From the NCBI GenBank assembly GCA_030145245.1, contig JAQYWC010000073.1:62001-126000 (forward strand): 64,000 bases of DNA, given 5' to 3'. The DNA is from Desulfobacterium sp. (lineage in GTDB: Bacteria > Desulfobacterota > Desulfobacteria > Desulfobacterales > Desulfobacteraceae). How positions within the stretch are numbered: position 1 is the first letter of the stretch; each line of letters begins with the position of its first letter. Positions 35,033 to 43,489 of the stretch are shown piece by piece. Position numbers and translations under genes: made by a program. The notes below the pieces were generated by a model. That model did not search any database. It worked only from the letters and a program-made list of their open reading frames with translations, and was not told where the DNA came from.

Positions 35033-35107
35033 CATCGGGGACAGATATAGTATCATCGGGGACAGATTTGAAATCTGTCCCCATGGCTAATTTGAAATTT
35101 GTCCCCT
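35033..35107. repeat. GGGGACAGATTT-family palindromic repeat cluster
   Basis: A part unit (CATCGGGGACAGATATAG, from 35033), a complete perfect palindrome (GGGGACAGATTT-G-AAATCTGTCCCC, 35058-35082), and a third arm (TTTGAAATTTGTCCCC, ending about 35105). The flanks ATCATC and ATGGCTAA recur with the copies at 35.3 kb, showing the repeat unit is larger than the palindrome. Confidence 0.85.
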
Positions 35108-35160
35108 GGTTTCATCCATCCATTGATAATCGCGAATATCCTTCAGTTAGTAAATAACTC

Positions 35161-35190
35161 TTGACAAAACCGTCACGATTCAATTAGTAA
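35161..35190 (+). promoter_or_regulatory. Candidate sigma-70 promoter for the metF-hdrA-mvhD-metV-metF operon
   Basis: TTGACA at 35161-35166 is followed after 18 bases by TAGTAA at 35185-35190 (or TTAGTA after 17). The predicted leader would be about 225 bases and would include the palindrome at 35.34 kb. A direct repeat TTAGTAAATA flanks the -35 and could be an operator. Confidence 0.4.
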
Positions 35191-35330
35191 ATATTATAAA
35201 AACCCAAGCAGAATTTGTAAATCAGACGAGATGGGCTCTTTGACCGCTCTGTTCTGTCGATCATTGAGTTTCGCCACCCACTATTCGCTCGTATCGCATT
35301 AATATAATGCTCATCTCCATACACCATCAT

Positions 35331-35367
35331 CATCGGGGACAGATTTTAAATCTGTCCCCATGGCTAA
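35331..35367. repeat. GGGGACAGATTT-family palindromic repeat
   Basis: GGGGACAGATTTTAAATCTGTCCCC at 35335-35359 is a perfect palindrome, again flanked by CATC on the left and ATGGCTAA on the right, as in the copy near 35.06 kb. Confidence 0.85.
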
Positions 35368-35421
35368 TAAAACGCGAAAAATTTGTCAGATTAACCGGAT
35401 CGCTTTTTCGGAGGTGCACCC

Positions 35422-36306
35422 ATGCAGTTTAGGAAAAGGTTGGAAACCGGCGAATTCGCCTGTCTTGTTCAGATCGATCCGCCCAAGGGAACGGATGTCT
35501 CGATCATGGTAAACAATGCTCTCAATGTCAAAGGCGTTGTCGACGCCTTTCTCGTCCCTGAAATGAACAGTGGCGTCATGCGCATGACCTCCCTTGGGGC
35601 AAGCCTGGTGCTTCGGCAGAACGGGCTTGGCACCATCATGCAGGTCTCCTGCCGTGACAGAAACCGCCTTGCGCTCCAGGGCGATATCCTGGCTGCCGCC
35701 GCCCTGGGGGTTGATGCGCTCATGGTGGTGACCGGGGATGCGCCGTCAAAGGGGGATCATGTTGATGCAAAAGCGGTGTACGATATCACCCAGGACGAAC
35801 TCCTGGCAGGGCTCATCACCCTTGAAAACGGACATGATTTCGCCGGTGTGGAGCTCACCGGCACCCCTGATCTTCTCAAGGGCGCAGGTCTGGACACCTG
35901 TCTCCGGGGAGGGGAGAGGGAGAAGGAGCTGGACCGGATGAAGCGGATGATCGACCTTGGCGTTCGCTATTTTATCACCCAGCCTTTGTTTGAGTTCTCC
36001 ATGACAGAGCCGTTTTTGCGAACCGCATTGAAGAACGGGGTGATCATTATTCCCACGATCCTGCTGTTAAAGTCCCTGGGCATGGCAAGGTACATGGCCA
36101 GAAACGTTTCCAATGTCACCATGCCTGATACGGTGATCCAAACGCTTCAACAGGCACCTGACAAGGTCAGGGCCTCGGTTGCCATGGCAAAGCAGCTGAT
36201 CGGCGGGGTGAGGGAACACGGCTATGGCGGTGTCAATGTCTCGTGCATGGGCTGGGAAGGCAAGCTTCCCGAAATACTGGGGGTCATGGAAGGCTTAAAA
36301 GGGTAG
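35422..36306 (+). CDS. Methylenetetrahydrofolate reductase-like protein (divergent MetF paralogue)
   Basis: A 294-residue TIM-barrel protein of the MTHFR family. [23 protein letters not shown] parallels the MetF start (ExxPPxG), [22 protein letters not shown] and [12 protein letters not shown] match the flavin and folate regions, and [10 protein letters not shown] corresponds to the FxxTQ motif. It is clearly more divergent than the two other MetF proteins in the window: the EITDNQ-type segment is replaced by a different one ([19 protein letters not shown]). It leads an operon with the giant HdrA fusion 10 bases downstream, so it probably works with, or as an alternative subunit to, the MetVF pair at 41.3-42.9 kb. 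Confidence 0.8.
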   Translation: MQFRKRLETGEFACLVQIDPPKGTDVSIMVNNALNVKGVVDAFLVPEMNSGVMRMTSLGASLVLRQNGLGTIMQVSCRDRNRLALQGDILAAAALGVDALMVVTGDAPSKGDHVDAKAVYDITQDELLAGLITLENGHDFAGVELTGTPDLLKGAGLDTCLRGGEREKELDRMKRMIDLGVRYFITQPLFEFSMTEPFLRTALKNGVIIIPTILLLKSLGMARYMARNVSNVTMPDTVIQTLQQAPDKVRASVAMAKQLIGGVREHGYGGVNVSCMGWEGKLPEILGVMEGLKG

Positions 36307-36316
36307 GAGGGATGAT

Positions 36317-39300
36317 ATGACGGAAAAATCGGTGTCCAAAAACAATCTTGCCGGGGCGGTCATGGTGCTGGGGGGCGGTATTGCAGGGATGCAGTCTGCC
36401 ATTGATCTTGCAAACTCAGGCTACTATGTCTACCTGGTTGAGCGTTCCCATGCCATCGGGGGGATGATGGCCCAGCTCGACAAGACGTTTCCCACAAATG
36501 ACTGCACCATGTGAGTTATCTCACCGAAACTGGTCGAGGTCGGCCGGCATCTGAACATTGAGTTGTTAACCCATACGGAGCTTTTGGGGCTTGAGGGGGA
36601 AAAGGGGAATTTCTCTGCCCGGATCCGGGAGAACCCCAGGTATGTGGATCTTTCAAAATGTACCAGCTGCGGGGAGTGTGCCAAGGTGTGTCCGGTGGAG
36701 GTGCAAAGCGAGCACAACCAGGGACTCAACACTAGAAAGGCCATATTTAAGCAGTATGAGCAGGCGATCCCAGGGGCTTTCGGAATTTCAAAACGCTCGG
36801 TTGCGCCGTGCAAGGCAACCTGTCCCGCCCACGTGAGCATCCAGGGGTTCATTGCGCTCATGGGCCAGGGCAAGCATCAGGAGGCGTTGAAACTTTTTAA
36901 ACAGGAGCATCCCTTTCCGGGATCCTGCGGCAGGGTGTGCCATCACCCCTGTGAAGCTCAGTGTACCCGGGGCGACCTGGAGGGTCCCCTGGCCATCCAG
37001 CACCTCCATCGGTTTCTGGGGGATCTCGATCTTGAAGGTGATGAACCCTATCTGCCTGAAATTCCGGAAAAGAGGGACGAGCGGGTTGCCATCGTGGGCG
37101 CAGGTCCTGCCGGGCTTACAGCTGCCTATTTTCTGGCCCAGCAGGGATACGGGGTCACCGTGTTTGAAAAACTGCCCGTCAGGGGCGGCATGATGGCCGT
37201 AGGGATTCCCGGGTATCGCCTGCCCAACACAGAGCTTGAAAAGGAGATCGCCGTCATCGAGCGGCTGGGGGTCGATATCCAGACCCATGTGGAGTTCGGC
37301 ACCGATATTACCCTGGAAAGCCTGAAAAAAGAGGGGTATGGAGCGGTGTTCATTGCCGTCGGTCTCCACGGAAGCCGGGGACTTGGGATCAGCGGTGAAG
37401 AATTTAACGGGGTGCTCAAGGGGGTAAACTTTCTCAAGGCGGCTGCCCTGGAAACCGCGGAACGGCTTGACGGCCGGGTGGTTGTCATCGGCGGCGGCAA
37501 TGTGGCCGTGGATGTGGCCCTGACCGCACGGCGCCTGGGGGCGGACGAGGTCACCATGGTCTGCCTGGAGAAACGGGAGGAGATGCCTGCCTGGGACTAT
37601 GAGATCGAGGATGCTCTGGAGGAGGGGGTGACCATTGAAAACAGCCTGGGGCCGGTCCGGTTCATTGGAAAACAGGGGTTTGTCACAGGCGTTGAGTTCA
37701 AGCGGTGTCGGTCCGTGTTTGACGGAAACGGCCGGTTCAATCCCCAATATGATGAGACCGACATCACAACCATGGGCTGCGATCATGTGATCGTTGCCAT
37801 CGGCCAGACCGGAGAACTGGGGTTTGCAGAGCCCCAAGGGATTTCCGTTACCCCCCAGGGCGGGCTCAAGGCGGATGGTGTCACCCTCCAGACCCCGATT
37901 CCCTGGGTGTTTGCAGGCGGAGATGCCGTGTATGGCCCCAAATCCGTGGTGGATGCCGTGGCCTCGGGTAAGGAGGCGGCAACGAGTATCCACAGGTACC
38001 TCAACAACGAGGACCTCTCCCTTGACCGGGAGCGTGTGTTTGAGTTTGAAAAGCCCGAAGTATCGGGGGAACCCCATAAGCCCAGGGTGGCCCATCAAAA
38101 GCTTGCAAGGGAAAAAAGGGAGGAGAACTTTAACGAGGTGAACCTGGGGCTGGCCCTTGACCAGGTGATGGAAGAGGCCTCCCGCTGTCTTTCCTGCGGT
38201 ATTTGCTCCGAGTGCTACCAGTGCGTGGACGCGTGCCTTGCCGGCGCCATCGATCATTTCCAACTGCCTGTGGAGCGGGATCTTTCCGTGGGCTCGGTGA
38301 TCATGGCCTCGGGAAGCCGGCCCTTTGACCCGTCAGGCCTTGACGACACATACATGTACAAGCGATCTCCCAATGTGATGACAAGCCTTGAGTTTGAGCG
38401 GATCCTGAGCGCAGGCGGTCCGACCATGGGCCATCTTGCCCGGCCGTCGGACGATAAGGAGCCTGACAAGATCGCCTGGCTCCAGTGCATCGGCTCAAGG
38501 GACACTAACCGGTGCAACAACGGCTACTGCTCTTCGGTGTGCTGCATGTATGCGGTCAAGGACGCCATGATCGCCAAGGAGCACTCGAAAAAGGAGCTTG
38601 ACTGCGCCATCTTCAACATGGACATGCGTACCTTTGGCAAGGATTACGAGAAGTATTATGCCAGGGCCAGGGACGAGGACAATGTGAGGTTCGTGAAATC
38701 AAGGATCCACAGCGTGGATGAGGTCAGGGAAACCGGGAATCTCATTCTTACTTACGTGGACGAAGCAGGAACCATGGTTACCGAGGAGTTTGACATGGTG
38801 ATTCTGTCCGTGGGCCTTGAGATTCCGGCAGAAAACCAGGCGCTTGCCCGGCGTATCGGGGTTGACCTTGACACCTACGGGTTTGCAAAGACCTCTCCAT
38901 TCAATCCCCTGGAGAGCTCACGGCCAGGGGTCTATGTGGCAGGCGTGTTCCAGGGACCAAAGGATATTCCCTCCTCGGTCACGGAAGCAAGCGGTGCCGC
39001 CTGTGCTGCCGGCATGGAGCTTGTTCCGGCAAGGAACACCCGCACCCGGTCCGTGGAACCGGTGGAGGAGCGGGACGTTCTCCAGGAAGATCCCAGGATC
39101 GGTGTCTTTGTGTGTAAATGCGGCATCAACATTGCCGGCATCGTGGATGTGGACCTGGTGAACGATTACGCAAAAACACTGCCCAACGTTGTATACACGG
39201 AAATGAATCTCTTTACCTGTTCCCAGGATGCCCAGGACGGGATCAAAAAGAAGATCCTGGAGGAGGGGCTCAACCGGGTGGTGGTGGCCTCCTGCACCCC

Positions 39301-40759
39301 AAAGACCCATGAGGGCATCTTCATGGACACCCTGGAGAAGAGCGGGCTCAACAAGTATCTGTTTGAGATGGCCAACATCAGAAACCAGGATTCATGGATG
39401 CACTACGACGATCCTGAAAAGGCCACCAAGAAGGCAAAGGATCTGGTTCGCATGGCCGTGGCACGGGTGGCAACCCTTAATCCCCTTCATGAGAAGCGGA
39501 TCTCGGTGACGAAGCGTGCTCTTGTGATCGGCGGCGGTATTGCCGGCATGACTGCGGCAAAGGGGCTTGGCGATCAGGGGTTTGACGTGGTGCTCGTGGA
39601 AAAAGAAAATCAGCTCGGAGGCCTTGGTAACCGCCTTATTACCACGGTGGAGGGGGCGGACATCCGGGATTATGTGGCAAAGCTTGCGGCAAGGGTCGAG
39701 GAGCATGGGCGGATCCAGGTGCTCAAGGAGTCTCTCATTGTCGGGTTTACAGGGTATAAGGGCAATTTCACCACCGAGGTGCTGGTGGGGCCGGGCATGT
39801 ACGAGCGAAAGATCGACCATGGCGTGATGATCATCGCCACAGGGGCTGACGAGTACACGCCGGTTGAGTACCTCTATTCCGAGAGCGACCGGGTGGTCAC
39901 CCAGACCGAGCTGTCCCAAAGGCTTGAAGATAAGGGGGCAGGGGAGATGGACCAGGTGGTGATGATCCAGTGTGTGGGGTCCAGGAACGAGGAAAATCCC
40001 AACTGTTCCAGGGTATGCTGCCAGGCGGCTGTGAAAAACGCCATCACCATCAAGAAGCGCAATCCCGAAACCCAGGTGTTCGTCCTCTACAGGGATATGC
40101 GGATGTATGCCATGCTCGAAGAATACTACACCGAGGCAAGGAATCTCGGGGTGCTCTTCTTCCGGTTTGACCGGGAGGATCCGCCCGTGGTGGAAAAGAC
40201 GGACACGGGACTCCTGGTGACCTTCACCGACCATGTCCTCGGCAGAAAGCTTGCGGTGGATGCCGATCTTGTGGCGCTTTCGGCCGGCATGACCGCCGCC
40301 GACACCGAGGAGCTTTCCTCCATTCTCAAGATCGGCCGGAATCCGGAGGGCTTTTTCATGGAGGCCCATGTGAAGCTCAGGCCCGTGGATTCGGCAACCG
40401 AAGGGGTGTTCCTTTGCGGAACGGCCCATGGTCCCAAGCTGATCAGCGAGACCATCAGCCAGGCCATGGCCGCAGCATCAAGGGCCACCACCTTCCTCTC
40501 CCAGGAGTACCTTACGCTTTCCGCCGTGACGGCCGAGGTGGATCCGGAACACTGCGCATCCTGTCTCATCTGTGTTCGCTCCTGTCCCTATGAGGTGCCG
40601 GTGATCAATGATGAGGGGGTAAGCTACATCGACGCCGCCCTCTGCCAGGGGTGCGGAGTGTGCGCATCCGAATGCCCGGCCAAGACCATCAAACTGAACT
40701 GGTATGAGGACAACCAATTGCTCAGCAAGGTGGAATCCTTGCTGGAGGAGGTCGTATGA
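36317..40759 (+). CDS. Giant HdrA-GltD-HdrA fusion with selenocysteine (HdrL-type)
   Basis: Read through the TGA at 36512-36514 this is a 1480-residue flavo-iron-sulfur protein. It starts with an HdrA FAD domain ([20 protein letters not shown]) in which the cluster motif FPTNDCTMC has TGA for its last Cys (Sec66). Ferredoxin-type [12 protein letters not shown] follows at 115. A GltD/NfnB-like NAD(P)H module is inserted at about 160-560 ([52 protein letters not shown]). The first HdrA then resumes ([16 protein letters not shown] near 630), and a second HdrA runs from [16 protein letters not shown] near 925 with its own FAD domain near 1067 and two 4Fe-4S motifs near 1413 and 1444. The layout recalls the HdrL proteins of sulfate reducers. 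Predicted role: NAD(P)H-linked electron bifurcation with MvhD and MetVF. Confidence 0.88.
36512..36547 (+). other. UGA selenocysteine codon in the HdrA fusion
   Basis: TGA at 36512-36514 stands for the last cysteine of FPTxDCxxC. Reading continues with [19 protein letters not shown], the exact HdrA continuation. A weak CCGA/TCGG pairing (36524-36527 with 36540-36543) lies at SECIS distance; the homology argument is much stronger than the hairpin. Confidence 0.75.
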
Positions 40760-41196
40760 CAAAGGATTTTACGCCTGTGATTCTTGCGTTTTGCTGCAAC
40801 TATTGAGGGTATTCAGCCGCGGACCTGGCAGGTTCCATGAGGTTGAAGTGCCCGGCGGATTTCAGGATCATCCGTCTTCCCTGTACCGGAAAAATCGATG
40901 TGATCCACATGCTCAGGGCCTTTGAGCGGGGGGCGGACGGCGTTTATGTGGTGGGGTGTATGGAGGGCGACTGCCATTTCAACACCGGCAATTTCAGGGC
41001 AAGAAAGCGGGTGGAACAGACCGCCCGTCTCCTGGATGCCGTGGGTGTCGGCGGCGAGAGGGTTCAGATGTATAATTTATCCTCGGGCGAGGGTCCTTTG
41101 TTTGCAAAATACGCCAATGAGATGGACCAGCGGATCCGGGAGCTTGGGCCATCCCCCATCAGGGAGGCGATACGGAAACGTAAACTGGCTGCTTAG
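40756..41196 (+). CDS. mvhD: MvhD/VhuD-like [2Fe-2S] subunit with selenocysteine
   Basis: A 146-residue protein read through TGA at 40804-40806 from ATG 40756, which overlaps the HdrA stop (ATGA). The N-terminus VILAFCCNYUGYSAADLAGS matches the family pattern AFCCxWCxYxxADLAG, with Sec17 in place of a cluster cysteine. RLPCTGKIDVIHMLRAFERG and VVGCMEGDCHFNTGN follow, with all remaining conserved Cys. MvhD carries electrons between hydrogenases or other dehydrogenases and HdrA. Selenocysteine at this position is known in methanogen VhuD. Without recoding the only frame would start after the first cysteines, at 40837, and lose half the cluster. Next genes are metV and metF. Confidence 0.88.
40804..40836 (+). 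other. UGA selenocysteine codon with SECIS-like hairpin (mvhD)
   Basis: TGA at 40804-40806 is followed by GGACCT (40821-40826), loop GGC, and AGGTTCC (40830-40836), a 6-bp stem with one bulged T. The apical loop lies 21-23 bases after the TGA, close to the spacing of known bacterial SECIS elements. Confidence 0.7.
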
Positions 41197-41201
41197 GAAA
41201 T

Positions 41202-41253
41202 GGGGTCAGGCCTGGCTTATTGTGGTTATTGCGCTTTTTGCCAGCCTGACGCC
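41202..41253. repeat. GGGGTCAGG-family repeat, short variant
   Basis: GGGGTCAGGCCTGGCTTATTG at 41202 and a degenerate right end (GCCAGCCTGACGCC, to 41253). It sits between mvhD and metV without an obvious terminator, so transcription may continue through it. Confidence 0.7.
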
Positions 41254-41285
41254 GGCTTAACTGCTAACAAAAAGAGGTCATCCAT

Positions 41286-41954
41286 ATGATAATAGCCGAT
41301 AAAAAGCCCATTCAAGAGATCATTGACCAGGTCAGCAATTACGAGCGGATCCTTGTCCTTGGATGCAACGAGTGTGTTACCGTGTGCGAGGCCGGGGGAA
41401 AGAAGGAGGTGGAGATCCTGGCCTCCGTGCTCCGGATGCACTTTCTCAAGGAGGGACAGGAGCGGAAAATCGATGAGCGCACCCTGGAGCGCCAGTGCGA
41501 CCACGAGTATCTTGAGGAGATCCGGGACGTGATCGACCAGTACGATGCCGTGCTCTCCCTTGCCTGCGGGGTGGGGGTTCAGTTTACCGCAGAAAAATAC
41601 CTCACAACGCCGGTGCTCCCCGGGGTGAACACCTGCTTCCTGGGTGCCAACGAACAGCGGGGCATGTGGACCGAACGATGCCAGGCCTGCGGAGAGTGCG
41701 TGCTTGGAAAGACGGCGGGCATCTGTCCTATTTCAAGGTGCGCCAAACGGGTCATGAACGGTCCCTGCGGCGGGTCAACCAACGGTAAGTGCGAGATCAA
41801 TTCCGAGGTTGACTGCGCATGGCAGTTGATCATCGACCGGCTCAAGGCCCTTGGCCGGATGGAGGATTACGAAATTGTGGCTCCCATCAAGGATTGGTCA
41901 ACGGAACGGGCAGGGGGGCCCCGGAAAGTGGTGAGGGAGGATGTTCAGGTATGA
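41286..41954 (+). CDS. metV: MetV-type zinc/Fe-S subunit of methylenetetrahydrofolate reductase (copy 1)
   Basis: A 222-residue MetV. The N-terminal domain has LVLGCNECVTVCEAGGKKEVEIL near residue 25 (CxxCxxxC) and VLSLACGVGVQFTAEKY; the C-terminal part carries CQACGECVLGKTAGICPISRCAKRVMNGPCGG-type sequence, the cysteine-rich MTHFR_C domain. In acetogens MetV binds metal centres and links MetF to Hdr-type electron carriers. Its stop overlaps the ATG of metF by 4 bases, implying a 1:1 complex. A paralogue (copy 2) stands at 48477. Confidence 0.9.
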   Translation: MIIADKKPIQEIIDQVSNYERILVLGCNECVTVCEAGGKKEVEILASVLRMHFLKEGQERKIDERTLERQCDHEYLEEIRDVIDQYDAVLSLACGVGVQFTAEKYLTTPVLPGVNTCFLGANEQRGMWTERCQACGECVLGKTAGICPISRCAKRVMNGPCGGSTNGKCEINSEVDCAWQLIIDRLKALGRMEDYEIVAPIKDWSTERAGGPRKVVREDVQV

Positions 41955-42880
41955 GCTTAAATACACCCAGCAGACTGGAAAAAGTTCTGAAGCAGGGCAA
42001 TCTTGCCGTAACCAGCGAGTGCGGCCCCCCAAGGGGCAGCGATCCTGAAGCCGTCACCTCAAAGGGTGCCTTGATCAAAGATCATGTGGATGCCGTTAAC
42101 ATCACGGACAACCAGACATCCATGACCCGGATGAGCTCTCTTGCCGCCTGCATTCATCTCAAGCAGATGGGCATTGAGCCCGTGCTTCAGATGGTGACCC
42201 GGGACCGGAACCGCATTGCTCTCCAGAGCGATATTCTGGGGGCCGCAAGTTTTGATATTCACAACATGCTCTGCCTTTCCGGGGATCACCAGAGCTTTGG
42301 AGACTGTGCCCAGGGCCAGAATGTCCATGATCTCGATTCCATGCAGCTCATTCAGACAGTGCGGCTCATGCGGGACGAGGGCAAGTTCCTGGGCGGGGAT
42401 GATATCAAACGGCCGCCCAAGATGTTTGTGGGGGCGGCTGCCAATCCCTTTGCCGACCCATTTGAGATCCGGGTTCCAAGGCTTGCCAAAAAGGTGGCCT
42501 GCGGTGTGGAGTTCATCCAGACCCAGTGTATCTACAACCTGGACAAGTTTGAGCTCTGGATGGAGGGGGTCAGAGAACGGGGGCTTGAGGATAAAGTGTT
42601 CATCATGGCCGGGATGACGCCCATGAAGTCTGCGGGCATGGCAAAGTTCATGAAGAACCGGGTGCCTGGAATGGATGTCCCGGATGAGATCATCGACCGG
42701 CTGTCAGGGGTGCCCAAGGATAAGCAGGCCCAGGAGGGGATCGATATCTGCGTGGAGGCCATCGAGCGCCTCAGGGAGTGCAAGGGGGTGGCCGGGTTCC
42801 ACATCATGGCCATTGAGTGGGAGGAGAAGGTTCCCGAGATCGTTGAACGGAGCGGACTCTACCCAAGACCCCAGGTGTAG
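41951..42880 (+). CDS. metF: Methylenetetrahydrofolate reductase MetF (copy 1)
   Basis: A 309-residue MetF. TSECGPPRGSDPEAV near residue 20, VNITDNQTSMTRMSSLAA near 52, RDRNRIALQSDILGAASF, MLCLSGDHQSFGD and FIQTQCIYNLDKF near 195 are the flavin and folate motifs of the family. The enzyme reduces methylene-H4F to methyl-H4F, or the reverse in acetate or lactate oxidation, in the methyl branch of the Wood-Ljungdahl pathway. It ends the operon; a long perfect hairpin follows. It is close in sequence to the MetF at 49198 and more distant from the one at 35422. Confidence 0.93.
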   Translation: MSLNTPSRLEKVLKQGNLAVTSECGPPRGSDPEAVTSKGALIKDHVDAVNITDNQTSMTRMSSLAACIHLKQMGIEPVLQMVTRDRNRIALQSDILGAASFDIHNMLCLSGDHQSFGDCAQGQNVHDLDSMQLIQTVRLMRDEGKFLGGDDIKRPPKMFVGAAANPFADPFEIRVPRLAKKVACGVEFIQTQCIYNLDKFELWMEGVRERGLEDKVFIMAGMTPMKSAGMAKFMKNRVPGMDVPDEIIDRLSGVPKDKQAQEGIDICVEAIERLRECKGVAGFHIMAIEWEEKVPEIVERSGLYPRPQV

Positions 42881-42910
42881 ATTTTTTAAGGTCAAAGCAG
42901 ACGTGAACCG

Positions 42911-42950
42911 GTGACATTTTTTGTCAGGGTTTCCTGACAAAAAATGTCAC
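42911..42950. terminator. Long perfect hairpin after metF
   Basis: GTGACATTTTTTGTCAGG at 42911-42928, loop GTTT, and the exact inverse at 42933-42950: an 18-bp perfect stem. With no T tract after it, it may be another short palindromic repeat rather than a true terminator, though it would also stop or stabilise the transcript. Confidence 0.6.
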
Positions 42951-42970
42951 CTTTGCTTTGTCTGCCGATC

Positions 42971-43001
42971 ATCGGGGACAGATTTCAAATCTGTCCCCAT
43001 T
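42971..43001. repeat. GGGGACAGATTT-family palindromic repeat
   Basis: GGGGACAGATTTCAAATCTGTCCCC at 42974-42998, preceded by ATC and followed by ATT, the same family as the copies at 35.06 and 35.34 kb; here it lies only 24 bases after the hairpin. Confidence 0.85.
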
Positions 43002-43117
43002 GACACTGGTCTGTTGAACCTGCCGCCATTCCAGGTACTTGAAATTTCACATGATTGTTGCACATTTATTGCAATGGTTGTAGAGTAGGTTCGAATAAAC
43101 AGATTAAAGGAGTTAAA

Positions 43118-43474
43118 ATGGGTTTATCAGTCAACAGCAGCAGCGCATCGGCCCTCAAGGCATTTGGAACCAAGCTGGCAGTTTCGGCCAACAACGTTGC
43201 CAATGTCCAATCAGAGGATTTCAAAAAGAGCCGGGCGCTCGTTACAGAGGGCGAGAACGACAGTGTCAAGGTTGATATCTCAAAGGTCAATACCGACGGC
43301 CCCATTGTCACGGAGACCTTTAACAACAAAATGGTTCAAAGGGAACTCTCCAACACGGACATTGCCGAAGAATTCACCCAGCAGATCATTACCCAGTATG
43401 GCTTTGAGGCCAACACCAAGACCATCCGGACCAAGGATGAGATGCTGGGAACCCTCATCGATATCATGGGTTGA
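43118..43474 (+). CDS. Short flagellar rod/hook-family protein (FlgB/FlgC-like)
   Basis: A 118-residue protein whose N-terminus SSASALKAFGTKLAVSANNVANVQSEDFKKSR is the signature of axial flagellar proteins (ANNVAN motif). Its C-terminus ends in LSNTDIAEEFTQQIITQYGFEANTKTIRTKDEMLGTLIDIMG-like sequence, the paired helix of rod and hook proteins, so both terminal helices are present with a very short middle. Length is close to FlgB/FlgC. No flagellar operon is around it; metF lies upstream and sensor kinases downstream. Start: ATG 43118 after AAAGGAGTT. It may be a rod paralogue, as some Desulfobacterota have such orphan proteins. Confidence 0.8.
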   Translation: MGLSVNSSSASALKAFGTKLAVSANNVANVQSEDFKKSRALVTEGENDSVKVDISKVNTDGPIVTETFNNKMVQRELSNTDIAEEFTQQIITQYGFEANTKTIRTKDEMLGTLIDIMG

Positions 43475-43489
43475 TCTACAGGCCCGGGG

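Larger units (their letters stand above)
34899..35421. other. Long intergenic region between the HDOD kinase and the metF-hdrA operon
   Basis: These 523 bases separate divergent genes. They hold three copies or part copies of the GGGGACAGATTT palindrome family, a perfect TTGACA promoter candidate at 35161, and the direct repeat TTAGTAAATA (near 35146 and 35184) on either side of that TTGACA. I see no open frame with homology and no RNA gene. Confidence 0.6.

Noticed and set aside
36512-36514. A 65-codon HdrA fragment followed by a separate large gene starting near 36563.
   Set aside because: The TGA replaces the last Cys of the HdrA motif and the residues that follow directly continue the domain, so it is one gene.
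36788-38263. A long minus-strand open frame (491 codons) opposite the HdrA fusion.
   Set aside because: It has no recognisable domain and mirrors the codon bias of the real gene on the plus strand.
40756-40836. mvhD starting at the ATG at 40837, after the TGA.
   Set aside because: That would remove AFCCNY-U-GYSAADLAGS, the conserved MvhD N-terminus, which is plainly encoded upstream in the same frame.
43085-43100. A tRNA-like GGTTCGAAT (T-loop) near 43090 and another in ffh near 24755.
   Set aside because: No acceptor, D or anticodon stems can be formed around either; they are chance matches.
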